From Mesorhizobium sp. LMG 17147 (GTDB taxonomy: Bacteria > Pseudomonadota > Alphaproteobacteria > Rhizobiales > Rhizobiaceae), in contig NZ_JANCTC010000002.1 in the NCBI RefSeq assembly GCF_024297145.1, forward strand, positions 288,501 to 352,500: a stretch of 64,000 nucleotides of DNA, read 5' to 3'. Each line of letters opens with the position of its first letter. Position 1 is the first letter of the stretch. Positions 1 through 9,934 of this stretch are shown here, piece by piece. Both the position numbers and the translations under genes were made by a program. A model generated the notes under the pieces. That model had not been told where the DNA came from. It saw nothing but the letters and a program-made list of their open reading frames with translations, and did no database searches.

Positions 1-1372
1 GGTCGGGGAGGTTCGGAGCTATGATGGCAAATTCGTCACCGCCGAGACGCGCGAGCATCTGTCCGTTGCGCGGGATGCCGGAGATGCAGTGCGCGAGCTT
101 CTGCAGCATCGCGTCACCGGCGCTGTGGCCGTAGAGGTCGTTGACTTGCTTGAACCGGTCGAGGTCAAGCAGCAGGAGCGCCAGATATCCATCCTTGCCG
201 CCACGATCCATCGAGGCGACTTCTGCTTCCAGCCGGGAAGAAAAGCTCCGCCGATTGGCAAGCCCGGTAAGCGGATCGAAATGCGCGAGGCGGAGAATCT
301 CTTCTTCTGCCTTCTTGCGCTCACGGATGTCGCGAACGGCAAGCACCGTATGAGGCCTGCCGCAGTAGGTGATCTTCCTGGCGATCAGCTCGACAGGAAT
401 TCTCGCGCCGTCGCTGCCCCTTAATTTCGCTTCCTGCGCCTGTTCGCCGAAGCCGGACATAGCGGCTGCGCTCTGTCCGTCGAAAAGCTCGCCGAGTTGC
501 ATCGTGTTCAGGGTGGCTGTCGCTGTTCCGGTCAGCTTCGCCATACTGTCATTGGCGCTGACGATGCGGGTGCCATCGCAAACGATCAGACCTTCCACCG
601 CCGCATTGGCGAGATCGTGCATGCGCTCGGCCTCGAGCTTCTGGTGGCGAAAGCGCAGATCGATCCACAGCGCGGCACCTGACAGCACAAGGATTACAAG
701 GCTGGCGACCGCTGCGGCAAAGGCCTGGGAAATGGGCTCGATGGAATGTTCGGATATTTCAATCGAGGAATCCGGAATGATCGACACCGCGGCCATCGCG
801 ATGAAATGCAAGCTGCAAATGGCCAGCGTCAAAAGCGCGGCGCCGCCGAGAGTCGCGAGTGCTGACGGGCGGCGCAAAACGACCAGGAGTGCCAGTGCCG
901 CAAGGGTCACGCCGGCCAGAAGCGATATCGCGACAAGGAGCAGGTTCCATACGACCCGGCCTTCGACCTCGAAAGCCGCCATGCCGATGTAGTGCATCGT
1001 CGCGATGGCGCCGCCGAGAATGGCGCCACCGACGAGGAAATGGTCGATGCCGCGGCGCAAGGTGGCGACCCACATCCCAAGCGCGGTCAGGATGACGGCG
1101 GCGGCAAGCGAAAAGGCGGATAATCCCGGATTGTATGCGTTCGGTATTCCCGGCGTAAACGCGGCCATGGCGATGAAATGCGTCGCCCATATGCCGAACC
1201 CGGTCGAAGCTGCGGCGATCATCAGCCAGACAAGCCGGTTTCGCTCGGTCGATCGGCCGACATGCTTAAGGAGATTAACCGCAGAGAAACAAGAAATTCC
1301 ACAGACGAGTGCGGCGAGCGCAACCAGTCTCAGGTCGTGCTGATTTACGATACAACTATAGACCGTCAGCAT
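1..1372 (-). CDS. MHYT-PAS-GGDEF membrane signalling protein (5' part, runs off the window)
   Basis: This is the N-terminal 457 codons of a cyclic-di-GMP signalling protein; the gene continues beyond base 1. The reading frame is open from an ATG at 1372. The first ~230 residues form a multi-pass MHYT sensor, with the motifs THFIAMAA, MHYIGMAAF and LHFIAMAAV visible in order. This domain is thought to bind metal and sense a small ligand such as O2, CO or NO. A PAS-like segment follows (AERMHDLANAAVEGL to VLAVRDIRERKKAEEEI). A GGDEF domain then starts at HFDPLTGLANR, and the catalytic LGGDEFAII motif lies at the window edge, so diguanylate cyclase activity is plausible. Many relatives carry a C-terminal EAL domain, but that part is not visible. 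A CtrA-type box lies about 60 bases upstream. Confidence 0.9.
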   Translation of the reverse strand, partial: MLTVYSCIVNQHDLRLVALAALVCGISCFSAVNLLKHVGRSTERNRLVWLMIAAASTGFGIWATHFIAMAAFTPGIPNAYNPGLSAFSLAAAVILTALGMWVATLRRGIDHFLVGGAILGGAIATMHYIGMAAFEVEGRVVWNLLLVAISLLAGVTLAALALLVVLRRPSALATLGGAALLTLAICSLHFIAMAAVSIIPDSSIEISEHSIEPISQAFAAAVASLVILVLSGAALWIDLRFRHQKLEAERMHDLANAAVEGLIVCDGTRIVSANDSMAKLTGTATATLNTMQLGELFDGQSAAAMSGFGEQAQEAKLRGSDGARIPVELIARKITYCGRPHTVLAVRDIRERKKAEEEILRLAHFDPLTGLANRRSFSSRLEAEVASMDRGGKDGYLALLLLDLDRFKQVNDLYGHSAGDAMLQKLAHCISGIPRNGQMLARLGGDEFAIIAPNLPD

Positions 1373-1430
1373 CCTGGTTCACTCGGTCAAAACTAACAGG
1401 GGAGGTGTGACGGATTAGCTCTTGGAGATT

Positions 1431-1446
1431 TTAACGAATGGTTAAC
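1431..1446 (-). promoter_or_regulatory. Candidate CtrA-binding box TTAA-N7-TTAAC
   Basis: TTAA at 1431-1434 and TTAAC at 1442-1446 are separated by exactly seven bases. This matches the full CtrA recognition sequence known from Caulobacter and used in rhizobia. It lies about 60 bp upstream of the MHYT-GGDEF start. The rest of 1373-1665 holds no gene: it is the promoter region shared by this gene and the divergent ugpB. I see no convincing Pho box in it. Confidence 0.5.
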
Positions 1447-1665
1447 CCGTGGGCCATGAGGCGGGTCTTTTCGGGGGAAAACCGATGCCGCTGCGCCGAA
1501 AAAGGCGGTGATGTCGTTTCTGACGCCCGGTTTCGGTAGCGAGTGCACTTTAGGAAGGAATGGTGTTCATTGATCGGCAACAAAACCGTTGTCCGATTGT
1601 CATCAGCGCCACATATTGGCTTTGCGGAGGTGCCCCTTTCGCCAATGACAAACGGGAGATGAAAC

Positions 1666-2976
1666 ATGAAGTTCCTCGGCTTTGCGGCCGGTATCGCCGC
1701 CACCGTGACCCTGCTTTCCACCACCTCCGCCTTCGCCGTCACGCAGATCAGCTGGTGGCACGCCATGACCGGCGCCAACGCCGAGGTCGTCGCCAAGATC
1801 TCCAAGGATTTCAACGCCAGCCAGAGCGACTATGAGCTCGTTCCGGTGTTCAAGGGCACCTATCCGGAGACGCTGAATGCCGGCATCGCTGCCTTTCGTG
1901 CCGGGCAAGCGCCCGATATCCTCCAGGTGTTCGACGTCGGCACCGGCGTGATGATGGCGGCCGAGGGTGCGATAAAGCCGGTGGCCGATGTGATGACCGG
2001 CGCCGGGATGACTTTCGACAAGAGCCAGTATCTGCCCGGCATCGTCGGCTATTATTCCAAGCCGGACGGCACCATGCTGTCCTTCCCCTACAACTCCTCC
2101 TCGCCGATCCTCTACTACAACAAGGACATCTTCCAGAAGGCAGGCCTCGACGTGAACAATCCGCCCAAGACCTGGAACGAGGTTTGGGAAGCCGCCAAGA
2201 AGATCAAAACGAGCGGCGCCGCCTCTTGCGGCTATACCTCGACCTGGCTGACCTGGATCCATCTGGAGAATTTCGCGGCGTGGAATGACGTGCCTTGGGC
2301 CACCCAGCAGAACGGCCTGGCCGGCGGCGACGTCGAACTCAAGATCAATGCGCCGATTTTCGTCAACCACTTCCAGGCGCTCGCCGACCTGGCCAAGGAC
2401 GGCACGTTCAAATATGGCGGACGCACCTCCGAAGCCAAGCAGATCTTCCTCGCCGGCGAATGCGGCATCTTCACTGAATCGTCGGGCGGCCTCGGCGATA
2501 TCGTCAAGTCCGGCATGAATTATGGCATCGGCCAGCTTCCCTACGACAGTGACGCCAAGGGTGCCCCGCAGAACACGACGCCGGGCGGTGCCAGCCTGTG
2601 GGTGTTCGGCAACAAGTCGGACGAGGAATACAAGGGCGTCGCCGCCTTCTTTGCCTATCTGTCCAAGACCGATGTGCAGGAATACCTGCACCAGAAGTCG
2701 GGATACCTGCCTGTGACGCTCGCCGCGTATGAGGCGACCAAGAAATCAGGCTTCTATGACAAGAACGCCGGCCGCGAGACACCCATCCTGCAGATGATCG
2801 GCAAGCCGCCGACCGACAATTCGAAGGGCGTGCGCCTGCCGAATCTGCCGCAGGTGCGCGATATCCAGAACGAGGAGCTGGAGAAGATGCTGGCCGGCCA
2901 GCAAACCGCCCAGCAGGCCCTCGACAATGCGGTCGCGCGCGGCAACGCCGCGATCAAGGAAGCCCTGGACAACTAA
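1666..2976 (+). CDS. ugpB: sn-glycerol-3-phosphate ABC transporter, periplasmic binding protein
   Basis: This is the solute-binding subunit of the UgpBAEC importer, which captures glycerol-3-phosphate and glycerophosphodiesters in the periplasm. The 436-residue length is normal for UgpB. A Sec signal peptide is clear: Lys near the N-terminus, a hydrophobic core, then SAFA before VTQISWWHAM at about residue 24. The mature N-terminus (WWHAM), the IQVFDVGTG-like segment and YNSSSPILYYNK are typical of UgpB. The start is supported by GGGAGATG just upstream. It is the first gene of a four-gene operon whose order (B-A-E-C) is the classical ugp order. A strong hairpin separates it from ugpA, which is expected if binding protein is made in excess over permease. 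Confidence 0.93.
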   Translation: MKFLGFAAGIAATVTLLSTTSAFAVTQISWWHAMTGANAEVVAKISKDFNASQSDYELVPVFKGTYPETLNAGIAAFRAGQAPDILQVFDVGTGVMMAAEGAIKPVADVMTGAGMTFDKSQYLPGIVGYYSKPDGTMLSFPYNSSSPILYYNKDIFQKAGLDVNNPPKTWNEVWEAAKKIKTSGAASCGYTSTWLTWIHLENFAAWNDVPWATQQNGLAGGDVELKINAPIFVNHFQALADLAKDGTFKYGGRTSEAKQIFLAGECGIFTESSGGLGDIVKSGMNYGIGQLPYDSDAKGAPQNTTPGGASLWVFGNKSDEEYKGVAAFFAYLSKTDVQEYLHQKSGYLPVTLAAYEATKKSGFYDKNAGRETPILQMIGKPPTDNSKGVRLPNLPQVRDIQNEELEKMLAGQQTAQQALDNAVARGNAAIKEALDN

Positions 2977-3007
2977 CGAGATCGTCTCGGTCAATCGGTT
3001 GGAATAT

Positions 3008-3031
3008 CGCCCACGCGAGCGCGCGTGGGCG
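3008..3031 (+). promoter_or_regulatory. ugpB-ugpA intercistronic hairpin
   Basis: CGCCCACGC (3008-3016) pairs perfectly with GCGTGGGCG (3023-3031) around the loop GAGCGC, giving a 9-bp, all-strong stem. No T tract follows, so it looks more like an mRNA-stabilising or processing element than a terminator. It sits directly after the binding-protein gene and covers the first possible ugpA start codon (GTG 3025). Confidence 0.6.
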
Positions 3032-3942
3032 ATGCCTGGATAGCGAGGGAAATCAGCCTGTCTCCACGCGTCGTCTTTCCCAACAAGATCCTGCCCTACC
3101 TGCTGGTGGCGCCACAGCTCGCCATCACCCTGGTTTTCTTCTACTGGCCGGCCGGTCAGGCGCTTTACCAGTCGATGCTCAGGCAAGACCCGTTCGGGCT
3201 GAAGAGCAGGTTCGTCTGGTTTGCCAATTTCCGGAAGGTGCTGGCCGATCCGGCCTACCTCAACTCGATCAAGGTCACGGTGATGTTCTCGCTTGCGACC
3301 GCGATCGTTGCCATGGTTGTGGCCCTGCTGCTCGCGGTCATGGCCGAGAAGGCCGTGCGCGGCAAAGGCCTCTACCGCACACTGTTGATATGGCCTTATG
3401 CTGTGGCGCCCGCGATTGCCGGCATGCTGTGGCTGTTTCTGTTCAACCCTTCGATAGGCTCGTTGGCCTATTTGCTGAGAAGCCTCGGCATTGCCTGGGA
3501 CCCACTGCTCAACGGCACCCACGCCATGATCCTGCTGGTGTCGGCGGCTGCCTGGAAGCAGATCAGCTACAATTTCCTGTTCTTCGTCGCCGGCCTGCAG
3601 GCGGTGCCGAAAACGCTGATTGAAGCGGCGGCCATGGACGGCGCCGGCGAAACCAAGCGCTTCTGGACCATCATCTTCCCGCTGCTTGCGCCGACAACCT
3701 TTTTCCTGCTGGTCGTCAACACCGTCTATGCCCTGTTCGACACGTTCGGCATCGTTCATGCCGTCACCGGCGGCGGGCCGGGCAAGACGACCGAGACGCT
3801 GGTCTACAAGGTCTACAATGACGGCTTCGTCAATCTGATCCTGGGCGACTCGGCGGCGCAGTCGGTCATTTTGATGGCCATCGTCATCGCGCTCACAGCG
3901 ATCCAGTTCCGCTATGTGGAACGCAAAGTCCACTACGGCTGA
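3025..3942 (+). CDS. ugpA: sn-glycerol-3-phosphate ABC transporter permease
   Basis: This is an inner-membrane permease of the Ugp importer, with six predicted TM segments. The first follows [16 protein letters not shown]. The cytoplasmic EAA loop, which docks onto the ATPase, is [15 protein letters not shown]. The start is uncertain. GTG 3025 opens the frame but lies inside a strong hairpin and has no good ribosome site. In-frame CTG 3058 (then SPRVVFPNK) lies 7 bases after AGGGA and gives a 294-residue protein with the usual UgpA N-terminus. I favour a start near 3058 but report the longest frame. It is followed after 8 bases by ugpE. Confidence 0.9.
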   Translation: MGDAWIAREISLSPRVVFPNKILPYLLVAPQLAITLVFFYWPAGQALYQSMLRQDPFGLKSRFVWFANFRKVLADPAYLNSIKVTVMFSLATAIVAMVVALLLAVMAEKAVRGKGLYRTLLIWPYAVAPAIAGMLWLFLFNPSIGSLAYLLRSLGIAWDPLLNGTHAMILLVSAAAWKQISYNFLFFVAGLQAVPKTLIEAAAMDGAGETKRFWTIIFPLLAPTTFFLLVVNTVYALFDTFGIVHAVTGGGPGKTTETLVYKVYNDGFVNLILGDSAAQSVILMAIVIALTAIQFRYVERKVHYG

Positions 3943-3950
3943 GGGCAGCG

Positions 3951-4799
3951 ATGATCGGCCAGTCCCCGCTCCGCACCTTCATCGCCCATGCCGTGCTCAT
4001 CCTCGGCATATTGATCGTGGCTTTTCCGATCTACTACACCTTCGTTGCCTCGACGCACACGCTGCAAACGATCCTCAGGCCGCCGCTGCCGCTCTTGCCG
4101 GGCGGCCAGCTATGGAACAACTACAGTGAGGCGCTGTTCGGCGGCATCGGCCGTATCGGCGGGGTCAGCGTCGGCAGGCTGCTCCTCAACACCACGATCA
4201 TGGCGCTCGGCGTTGCGGTCGGAAAGATCTTCATCTCGATCCTGTCGGCCTACGCGATCGTGTTCTTTCGCTTTCCGCTGCGCATGACCTTCTTCTGGCT
4301 GATCTTCATCACCTTGATGCTTCCAGTCGAGGTGCGCATCCTGCCGACCTACAAGGTGATGGTCGATCTCGGCATGATCGACACCTATGCCGGCCTGATC
4401 GTCCCGCTGATCGCCTCAGCCACCGCAACGCTGCTGTTTCGCCAGTTCTTCATGACCATACCGGGCGAATTGGTCGAGGCGGCGCGTGTCGACGGTGCCG
4501 GGCCATGGCGCTTCTTCTTCGATATCCTCCTGCCGCTGTCGCGGACAAACATCGCCGCGCTGTTCGTGATCCTCTTCATCTATGGCTGGACGCAGTATCT
4601 TTGGCCGCTGCTCGTCACCAACAGCAACGACATGAACACCATCGTCATCGCGCTGAGAAAGATGGTTTCCTTCGCCGACGCCGACACCCAATGGCACCTC
4701 GTGATGGTCACGGCAATGCTGGCCATCGTGCCGCCGATCCTCGTCGTGGTGATGATGCAACGCTGGTTCGTGCGCGGCCTGGTCGAATCCGAAAAGTGA
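3951..4799 (+). CDS. ugpE: sn-glycerol-3-phosphate ABC transporter permease
   Basis: This is the second permease of the Ugp importer, 282 residues with six predicted TM helices and the normal family length. It forms the channel together with UgpA. The EAA coupling loop is visible as [15 protein letters not shown] at about residues 175-190, followed by ILLPLSRTN. The segment [15 protein letters not shown] is typical of UgpE. Spacing is tight: 8 bases after ugpA and 7 before ugpC, indicating one transcript. Confidence 0.93.
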   Translation: MIGQSPLRTFIAHAVLILGILIVAFPIYYTFVASTHTLQTILRPPLPLLPGGQLWNNYSEALFGGIGRIGGVSVGRLLLNTTIMALGVAVGKIFISILSAYAIVFFRFPLRMTFFWLIFITLMLPVEVRILPTYKVMVDLGMIDTYAGLIVPLIASATATLLFRQFFMTIPGELVEAARVDGAGPWRFFFDILLPLSRTNIAALFVILFIYGWTQYLWPLLVTNSNDMNTIVIALRKMVSFADADTQWHLVMVTAMLAIVPPILVVVMMQRWFVRGLVESEK

Positions 4800-4806
4800 G
4801 ACTCTG

Positions 4807-5874
4807 ATGGCGACCGTCGATCTGAAGGACGTGAAGAAGGTCTATCCCAGCGGCGTCGAAGCCGTGAAGGGCGTCTCCATCGCCATTCCCGACAAGGAGC
4901 TTTGCGTGCTGGTCGGCCCGTCAGGTTGCGGCAAGTCCACGCTGCTGAGGATGATCGCCGGGTTGGAGACCATTTCGGCCGGTACAATCGCCATCGACGG
5001 CAAGGTGGTCAACGCCATCGGCCCGACCGAGCGCGACATCGCCATGGTGTTCCAGAATTACGCGCTCTACCCACATATGAAGGTCTATGACAACATGGCC
5101 TATGGCCTGCGCAACCGCGGCACGCCGAAGGACGAGATCGACAGCAGGGTACGCTCGACGGCCAAGGTGCTGGAGCTTTCGGCGCTGCTCGACCGGCGCC
5201 CGCGCGAGCTTTCAGGCGGTCAGCGCCAGCGCGTCGCCATGGGTCGCGCCATCGTGCGCAACCCGAAGGTCTTCCTGTTCGACGAACCACTGTCCAACCT
5301 CGATGCGAAATTGCGCGGGCAGATGCGCATCGAGATCAAGAATCTGCAGCGCTCGCTTGGCGTCACCTCGGTTTATGTCACGCACGACCAGCTTGAGGCG
5401 ATGACGCTGGCCGACATCCTCGTCGTCATGAACGCCGGACTGGTCGAGCAGACCGGCGCGCCGCTTGATGTGTACGAGAAACCGGCCTCGACCTTCGTCG
5501 CTTCGTTCATAGGCGCACCGCCGATGAATCTGCTGGCGCTCACAGGGGCCTCCCCAAGCTCGGTATTGGCCGACGGTACGGTGATTGGCTTGGTGCCTCG
5601 ACAGGGCAAGGCGGTGACACTAGGCTTTCGTCCGGAGGACGCCGATATCACCTTCGCGGCAGAGGCGCCGGCCGGCGCGCTCGCGCTGCCGGCGACAGTG
5701 GAAGCGGTCGAACCGGTCGGTGCCGAAAGCTTTATCCATTGCGTGGCAGCCGGCAGCCGCATCGTGGTGCGCGTCTCAGGCCGCGCCAGCGCCAAGCCAG
5801 GCGACCGATTGCGCGTCGTGGCCAGGTCCGAAAAGCTGCATTGGTTCGATCAGACGGGCAAACGGGTCGATTGA
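4807..5874 (+). CDS. ugpC: sn-glycerol-3-phosphate ABC transporter ATP-binding protein
   Basis: This is the ATPase subunit (355 residues) of the Ugp importer. Walker A is GPSGCGKST at residues 37-45, the signature is LSGGQRQR from residue 135, and Walker B is VFLFDEP near 155-161. The switch His lies in YVTHDQ. The C-terminal ~120 residues form the OB-type regulatory domain of the MalK/UgpC family, beginning around [10 protein letters not shown]. It ends 22 bases from the convergent fbpC stop, with no obvious hairpin terminator in that gap. Confidence 0.93.
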   Translation: MATVDLKDVKKVYPSGVEAVKGVSIAIPDKELCVLVGPSGCGKSTLLRMIAGLETISAGTIAIDGKVVNAIGPTERDIAMVFQNYALYPHMKVYDNMAYGLRNRGTPKDEIDSRVRSTAKVLELSALLDRRPRELSGGQRQRVAMGRAIVRNPKVFLFDEPLSNLDAKLRGQMRIEIKNLQRSLGVTSVYVTHDQLEAMTLADILVVMNAGLVEQTGAPLDVYEKPASTFVASFIGAPPMNLLALTGASPSSVLADGTVIGLVPRQGKAVTLGFRPEDADITFAAEAPAGALALPATVEAVEPVGAESFIHCVAAGSRIVVRVSGRASAKPGDRLRVVARSEKLHWFDQTGKRVD

Positions 5875-5896
5875 AATCGGCCTTGCGCAAAACCGT

Positions 5897-6979
5897 TCAG
5901 GCAAACACATGCGCCTTGCCCGACACGGTCAGCCGCACGATCTCGCCGACCGCCGGCGCGTCCATGCCCGGCTTGCGCAGGATCAATGGCGTGTTGCCGA
6001 TGGCGGCCGCGTCGGGCGGATCGGGACTGTTCAAAAGACGCACGGCGATGGTGCACATCGAGCCGGCGAATTCGGATTCCGTGACCTCGCCGAACAGCAT
6101 GTCCGGCGTGCCCGACATGCCTTCACGCGAGGTTCGTTTCAGCAGCACCTGCTCGGGCCGCAGCATGATGCGGGCGATGTCGCGCCGCTCAGTGCTGTCG
6201 ACGGCGATGCGGCCGAGCGGCGAGGTGGCGAAGCCATCGGCGATCCGGGCCGGCAAGACGATGGCGTCGCCGAGGAACTCGGCGATCATCCTGTCCTTCG
6301 GCCTGAAATAGAGCTCGCGCGGCGTGCCGATCTGCGAGAATTTGCCGTCGCGCATCACCGCGACCTGGCTGGCGAATGACAGCGCCTCGGCCTGATCATG
6401 GGTGACCAGGATGGTGGTGATGCCGGCGGTTTCAAGGAGCTCGGCCACGGCCTTGCGCATCGAGGCGCGCAGGCCGGTGTCGAGCGCCGAGAACGGCTCG
6501 TCGAGCAGCATCAGCCGCGGCTTCATGGCCATGGCGCGGGCGAGCGCGACGCGCTGCTGCTGGCCGCCGGAGAGTTCGTGCGGACGGCGCTTCAGGATAC
6601 CTTTGTCCAGCCCGACGACATAGGCGAGCTCGGCGATGCGCTCGCCCCGCTTTTCCTCGTGACGCCCCATGCCGAAGCCGATATTGGCGGCGATGCTCAG
6701 ATGCGGGAACAGAGCGCCGTCCTGCGCCACCAGCCCGATGCCGCGGCGATGCGCCGGCACGGCCGTGTCGCCGTCGGCCAGCACCTCGCCATCGAGCACG
6801 ATGCGGCCCTGGTCCGGCGCCTCGAAGCCGGCGATCAGCCGCAGCAAGGTGGTCTTGCCGCAACCGGACGGCCCGACGATTGCCGTACGGCTGCCGCTGG
6901 CCACGCTGAGGTCGACGCCGGCAAGTGCTGCGACGGGCCCGTAGTGCTTGTGGATGCCGCTCAGCTCGAGAAAGCTCAT
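5897..6979 (-). CDS. fbpC: Ferric iron ABC transporter ATP-binding protein
   Basis: This is the ATPase of a ferric-iron importer, 360 residues. Walker A is GPSGCGKTT (residues 36-44), the signature is [14 protein letters not shown], and Walker B is [12 protein letters not shown]. The switch His is in [12 protein letters not shown]-terminal regulatory domain follows, as in FbpC/PotA-like ATPases. The start ATG overlaps the last four bases of fbpB (ATGA), showing translational coupling. The assignment to iron rather than another ion rests on the FbpA partner and the iron-type operator upstream of it. Confidence 0.9.
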   Translation of the reverse strand: MSFLELSGIHKHYGPVAALAGVDLSVASGSRTAIVGPSGCGKTTLLRLIAGFEAPDQGRIVLDGEVLADGDTAVPAHRRGIGLVAQDGALFPHLSIAANIGFGMGRHEEKRGERIAELAYVVGLDKGILKRRPHELSGGQQQRVALARAMAMKPRLMLLDEPFSALDTGLRASMRKAVAELLETAGITTILVTHDQAEALSFASQVAVMRDGKFSQIGTPRELYFRPKDRMIAEFLGDAIVLPARIADGFATSPLGRIAVDSTERRDIARIMLRPEQVLLKRTSREGMSGTPDMLFGEVTESEFAGSMCTIAVRLLNSPDPPDAAAIGNTPLILRKPGMDAPAVGEIVRLTVSGKAHVFA

Positions 6980-8559
6980 CGCCCGGCCATCCGCTTCGAC
7001 TGGACGTAGAGCAGCCAGGTCAAAGGCAGCGACATCGCCACCATGATCAGGGCATAAGGCGCTGCCGACGCATAGTCGATCTCGCCGCTATAGGACCAGA
7101 ACGCCATGGCCAGAGTGCGGGTACCGTTGGGCGCCAGCATCTGGGTTGCGGTCAATTCGTTCATGATGCCCAGCGCGACCAACGCCATGCCGGCTGCGGC
7201 GCCCGGCGCCGACAGGCGGATGGTCGTCGACCACAGCGCCTTGAGCGGCGACCGGCCGAGGCTGCAGGCGGCGCGTTCGAGCTCGACCGGCGCCTGTGCG
7301 ATCGACGCCCTGAGGCTAATCAGGGCGCGCGGCAGGAACATCAGCGCATAGGCAACCAGGATAGTGAACAGGGTCTGGTAGAGCGGCATGGCGATACGCA
7401 CGGCGATGGTGACCAGCGCCAGGGCGATGACAACGCCTGGCAACGCGCCGACGATGTAGTTGCAGGCCTCCAGGACGCGTTGCAGCCTTCCCGGCGCGCG
7501 GATCGAGATCCACGCCATCGGCATTGCCGCGATGGTGGCGAGCAGCGCCCCGGCAATCGCCAGGAACAGCGTTTGGCCAAGCGCCAGGCCGATCTCGTCG
7601 AGCCGCCAGACATCGGCGCCGCCGGCCATGAGCCAGCGGCCGATGGTGGCGAACGGCACGCCGAGCGCCAGTAGCGTGGTAATGGCAGGCAGCAGCAGGC
7701 AAGGAATGGTGGCGCGCCCAAGGCTCGTGCGCTGCTGCTGGCGCGCAGCACCCGAACCGACGCGGGCATAGCGCTCTTCGCCGCGCACCAGCACCTCCAG
7801 CCCGAGCAGCACAAGGCAGCAGGTCACCAGCACGCCGGCCAGCATGTTGGCGGCGGGACCGTTGAAGGTCGACTGAAACTGGTCGACGATCGCGGTGGTG
7901 AAGGTGTCGAAGCGGATGAAAACGTAAAGGCCGTATTCGGCCAGGAGGTGCAGGCCGACCAGCAGCGAGCCGCCGCAAATGGCGAGTCGGAGCTGCGGCA
8001 GCACGACACGCCGAAACACGCGCCATGGGCCAAGCCCGAGGGCCGCTGCTGCATCTTCGAGAGCGGGATCGAGCCGGCGCAAAGCTGCCGCTATCGGCAG
8101 ATAGAGGAACGGGAAATAAGCGATGACCGATACAAGCACGCCGGCCCACAGGCCGTGCAGTCTGGGCGCCATGGTGATCCAGGCGTAACTGTGGACGAAG
8201 GCGGGAATGGCGAGCGGCGCCACCGACAACCAGGCCCATAGGCGGGCCCCCGGCAGATCGCTGCGCTCGGTGAGCCAGGCCAGCGCCACCGACAGCACGA
8301 TCGAAATCGGCACGGTCAGCACCACCAGCAGACTGGTGTTGACCAGAAGTTCGCCGACGCGCGGCCTGAACACCAGCGCCGCCACGGTTTCCCAGCCAGT
8401 CTGCACCGCCACCCAGACGATGAAGGCAAGTGGCAGCAGCGCGAAAAGCGAGACAAAGACGGCAGCCAGCGCAATCCATGAGACCGACCAACGACGTGCC
8501 CGCACGGCCGTGGTATCGGCTGGCAAGCCTGAAGGTGCGAGATCGATCGCCGACTGCAT
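6976..8559 (-). CDS. fbpB: Ferric iron ABC transporter permease (fused two-domain)
   Basis: This is a permease of about 527 residues with two fused transport domains (roughly 12 TM helices), as usual for FbpB. It carries two EAA-type loops, [16 protein letters not shown] in the first half and [15 protein letters not shown] in the second. I chose ATG 8559 ([13 protein letters not shown]). The frame extends to 8601, but those 14 codons lie within a hairpin between fbpA and fbpB and are unlikely to be translated. It lies between fbpA and fbpC in one operon and overlaps fbpC by 4 bases. Confidence 0.9.
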   Translation of the reverse strand: MQSAIDLAPSGLPADTTAVRARRWSVSWIALAAVFVSLFALLPLAFIVWVAVQTGWETVAALVFRPRVGELLVNTSLLVVLTVPISIVLSVALAWLTERSDLPGARLWAWLSVAPLAIPAFVHSYAWITMAPRLHGLWAGVLVSVIAYFPFLYLPIAAALRRLDPALEDAAAALGLGPWRVFRRVVLPQLRLAICGGSLLVGLHLLAEYGLYVFIRFDTFTTAIVDQFQSTFNGPAANMLAGVLVTCCLVLLGLEVLVRGEERYARVGSGAARQQQRTSLGRATIPCLLLPAITTLLALGVPFATIGRWLMAGGADVWRLDEIGLALGQTLFLAIAGALLATIAAMPMAWISIRAPGRLQRVLEACNYIVGALPGVVIALALVTIAVRIAMPLYQTLFTILVAYALMFLPRALISLRASIAQAPVELERAACSLGRSPLKALWSTTIRLSAPGAAAGMALVALGIMNELTATQMLAPNGTRTLAMAFWSYSGEIDYASAAPYALIMVAMSLPLTWLLYVQSKRMAGR

Positions 8560-8577
8560 CAGATCAGACGTTGTGCC

Positions 8578-8599
8578 GTTTCCGCCCGAAGGCGGAAAC
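8578..8599 (-). promoter_or_regulatory. fbpA-fbpB intercistronic hairpin with UUCG loop
   Basis: Read on the minus strand, GTTTCCGCC pairs with GGCGGAAAC (9 bp) around TTCG, giving the unusually stable C(UUCG)G tetraloop. There is no T tract after it. As in the ugp operon, it lies directly after the binding-protein gene, so a role in protecting the fbpA message or lowering permease expression is likely. Confidence 0.6.
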
Positions 8600-8725
8600 A
8601 ATCGTCGGCGAATGCGGCGAGCAGCTTGTGGTCATGGACAAATGCCATCTTGAAAACAGAGCGCTCCCGCGGAAAGCGAATTCCCACAGGAGCGCAGTCG
8701 GTTGCCCTTTTAGGACGAACGCCGG

Positions 8726-9733
8726 CTAAAGCAAGCCGGCCGCCCTCATCAGGTCGGTCACCTTTTTCGAGTTCAGCGTCGTCGGGTCGACTTTCGGCGC
8801 CTGCAGATCGGCCAGCGGCACCAGCTTCGGATTGGACTCGGCGCCCTTGCCGACTGCGTATTCAAACGAATCGCCTGTCTTCAGCACGTCCTGGCCGCCC
8901 TTGCCGGTGACCCATTTCAGGAAAGCCTGTGCTTCCTTCGGGTGCCTGCTCGAGGCCAGCACGCCACCGCCGGAAACCGAGACGAAAGCACCGGGATCCT
9001 GATGCTTGAAATAGTGCAGCTCGACGTTCTTGCTGTTCTCGCCGGTCTTGGCCTGATCGCCGTAATAGTAATAGTGATAGATCACGCCGCCTTCGACCTC
9101 GCCGGCATTGACCGCCTTCATCACCGTGCTGTTGCCCTTATAGCCGGTAAAATTCTCCTTCATCGCCTTTAGCCATTCGGCCGTCGCTGCCTCACCCTTG
9201 AGCTGCAAAAGCGCGCTGACGATCGCCTGGAAATCGGCGCCGGAGGGCGAAGCGGCCCAACGGCCCTTCCAGCTCGGATCGGCGAGATCGAGAAGCGATT
9301 TGGGCAGCTGGTCGGCGGCCAGCTTGGTCTTGTTGTAGGCAAAGACCGTGCTGCGCGCGGCGACGCCGACCCATTTGCCGCTCGCCGGCTGGTACTCCTG
9401 CGGAACCTGGGCCAGCGTCTCGGTGTCGACCGGTGCGAACAGGCCGGCCGCCTCGACTAATGCCATGGCCGGCGAATTCTCCGTCAGGAATACATCGGCG
9501 GGCGAAGCGGTGCCTTCCGCAACGATCTGATTGGAGAAATCGCTGTCGCCGCCATTGCGGACGGTAACCTTGATGCCGGTTTCCTTGGTGAATCCCTCCG
9601 CCCAGGCTTTGGTCAGGTTTTCGTGCTGGGCGTTGTAGACGACGATGCCCTCGTCCTCTGCTATTGCCGGGCCGGCGATCAGGCTGATTGCAAGTGCTGT
9701 CGCACCGGCAAGGGCGGAAAGAGCATATTTCAT
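8726..9733 (-). CDS. fbpA: Periplasmic ferric iron-binding protein
   Basis: This is the substrate-binding subunit of the FbpABC importer, which binds Fe3+ in the periplasm. It has 335 residues from ATG 9733, which sits 7 bases after GAGGA; the frame extends upstream to 9778 but without a better site. The signal peptide is MKYALSALAGATALAISL with cleavage after GPAIA, before EDEGIVVYNAQHE. The HYYYYGDQ segment carries the adjacent tyrosines that ligate iron in this family. It is the first gene of the operon and is preceded by a TGA-N9-TCA operator. Confidence 0.92.
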   Translation of the reverse strand: MKYALSALAGATALAISLIAGPAIAEDEGIVVYNAQHENLTKAWAEGFTKETGIKVTVRNGGDSDFSNQIVAEGTASPADVFLTENSPAMALVEAAGLFAPVDTETLAQVPQEYQPASGKWVGVAARSTVFAYNKTKLAADQLPKSLLDLADPSWKGRWAASPSGADFQAIVSALLQLKGEAATAEWLKAMKENFTGYKGNSTVMKAVNAGEVEGGVIYHYYYYGDQAKTGENSKNVELHYFKHQDPGAFVSVSGGGVLASSRHPKEAQAFLKWVTGKGGQDVLKTGDSFEYAVGKGAESNPKLVPLADLQAPKVDPTTLNSKKVTDLMRAAGLL

Positions 9734-9789
9734 GGCGTCGTCCTCGATTTCGATGGTCATTGGCTTGGCACGCTGCACCTACCAATACA

Positions 9790-9804
9790 TGACTAGCGCA
9801 GTCA
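9790..9804 (-). promoter_or_regulatory. Candidate RirA iron-responsive operator (TGA-N9-TCA)
   Basis: TGACTAGCGCAGTCA is a 15-base near-perfect palindrome. It has the exact TGA-N9-TCA form of the IRO described for the rhizobial iron regulator RirA. It lies 57 bases upstream of the fbpA start, where a repressor would block transcription when iron is sufficient. The match is seen directly; regulator identity is inferred. Confidence 0.6.
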
Positions 9805-9889
9805 ACATTGCTGGCCCACTCAATTGCTCAAAAGGCCAAACTTTCGTGATGCTCAGCTAATTTGCCTTGGACATTATTTCGCCGGCCCC

Positions 9890-9915
9890 GTAACAAATCA
9901 GCGCCGAGACGCGAA
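9890..9915 (+). promoter_or_regulatory. Candidate ECF sigma promoter GTAACA-N16-CGAA
   Basis: GTAACA (9890-9895) and CGAA (9912-9915) are separated by exactly 16 bases. This is close to the GTAACC-N16-CGAA form I recall for the Caulobacter SigF type of ECF factor. It ends 19 bases before the GTG start of the sigma gene, so autoregulation is likely. Confidence 0.55.
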
Positions 9916-9934
9916 TATCGGGGAGTGAACTCTT

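Noticed and set aside
1560..1625. Pho box upstream of ugpB
   Set aside because: TTGTC-like repeats occur (around 1589-1603), but the spacing is not the 11-base period of a Pho box.
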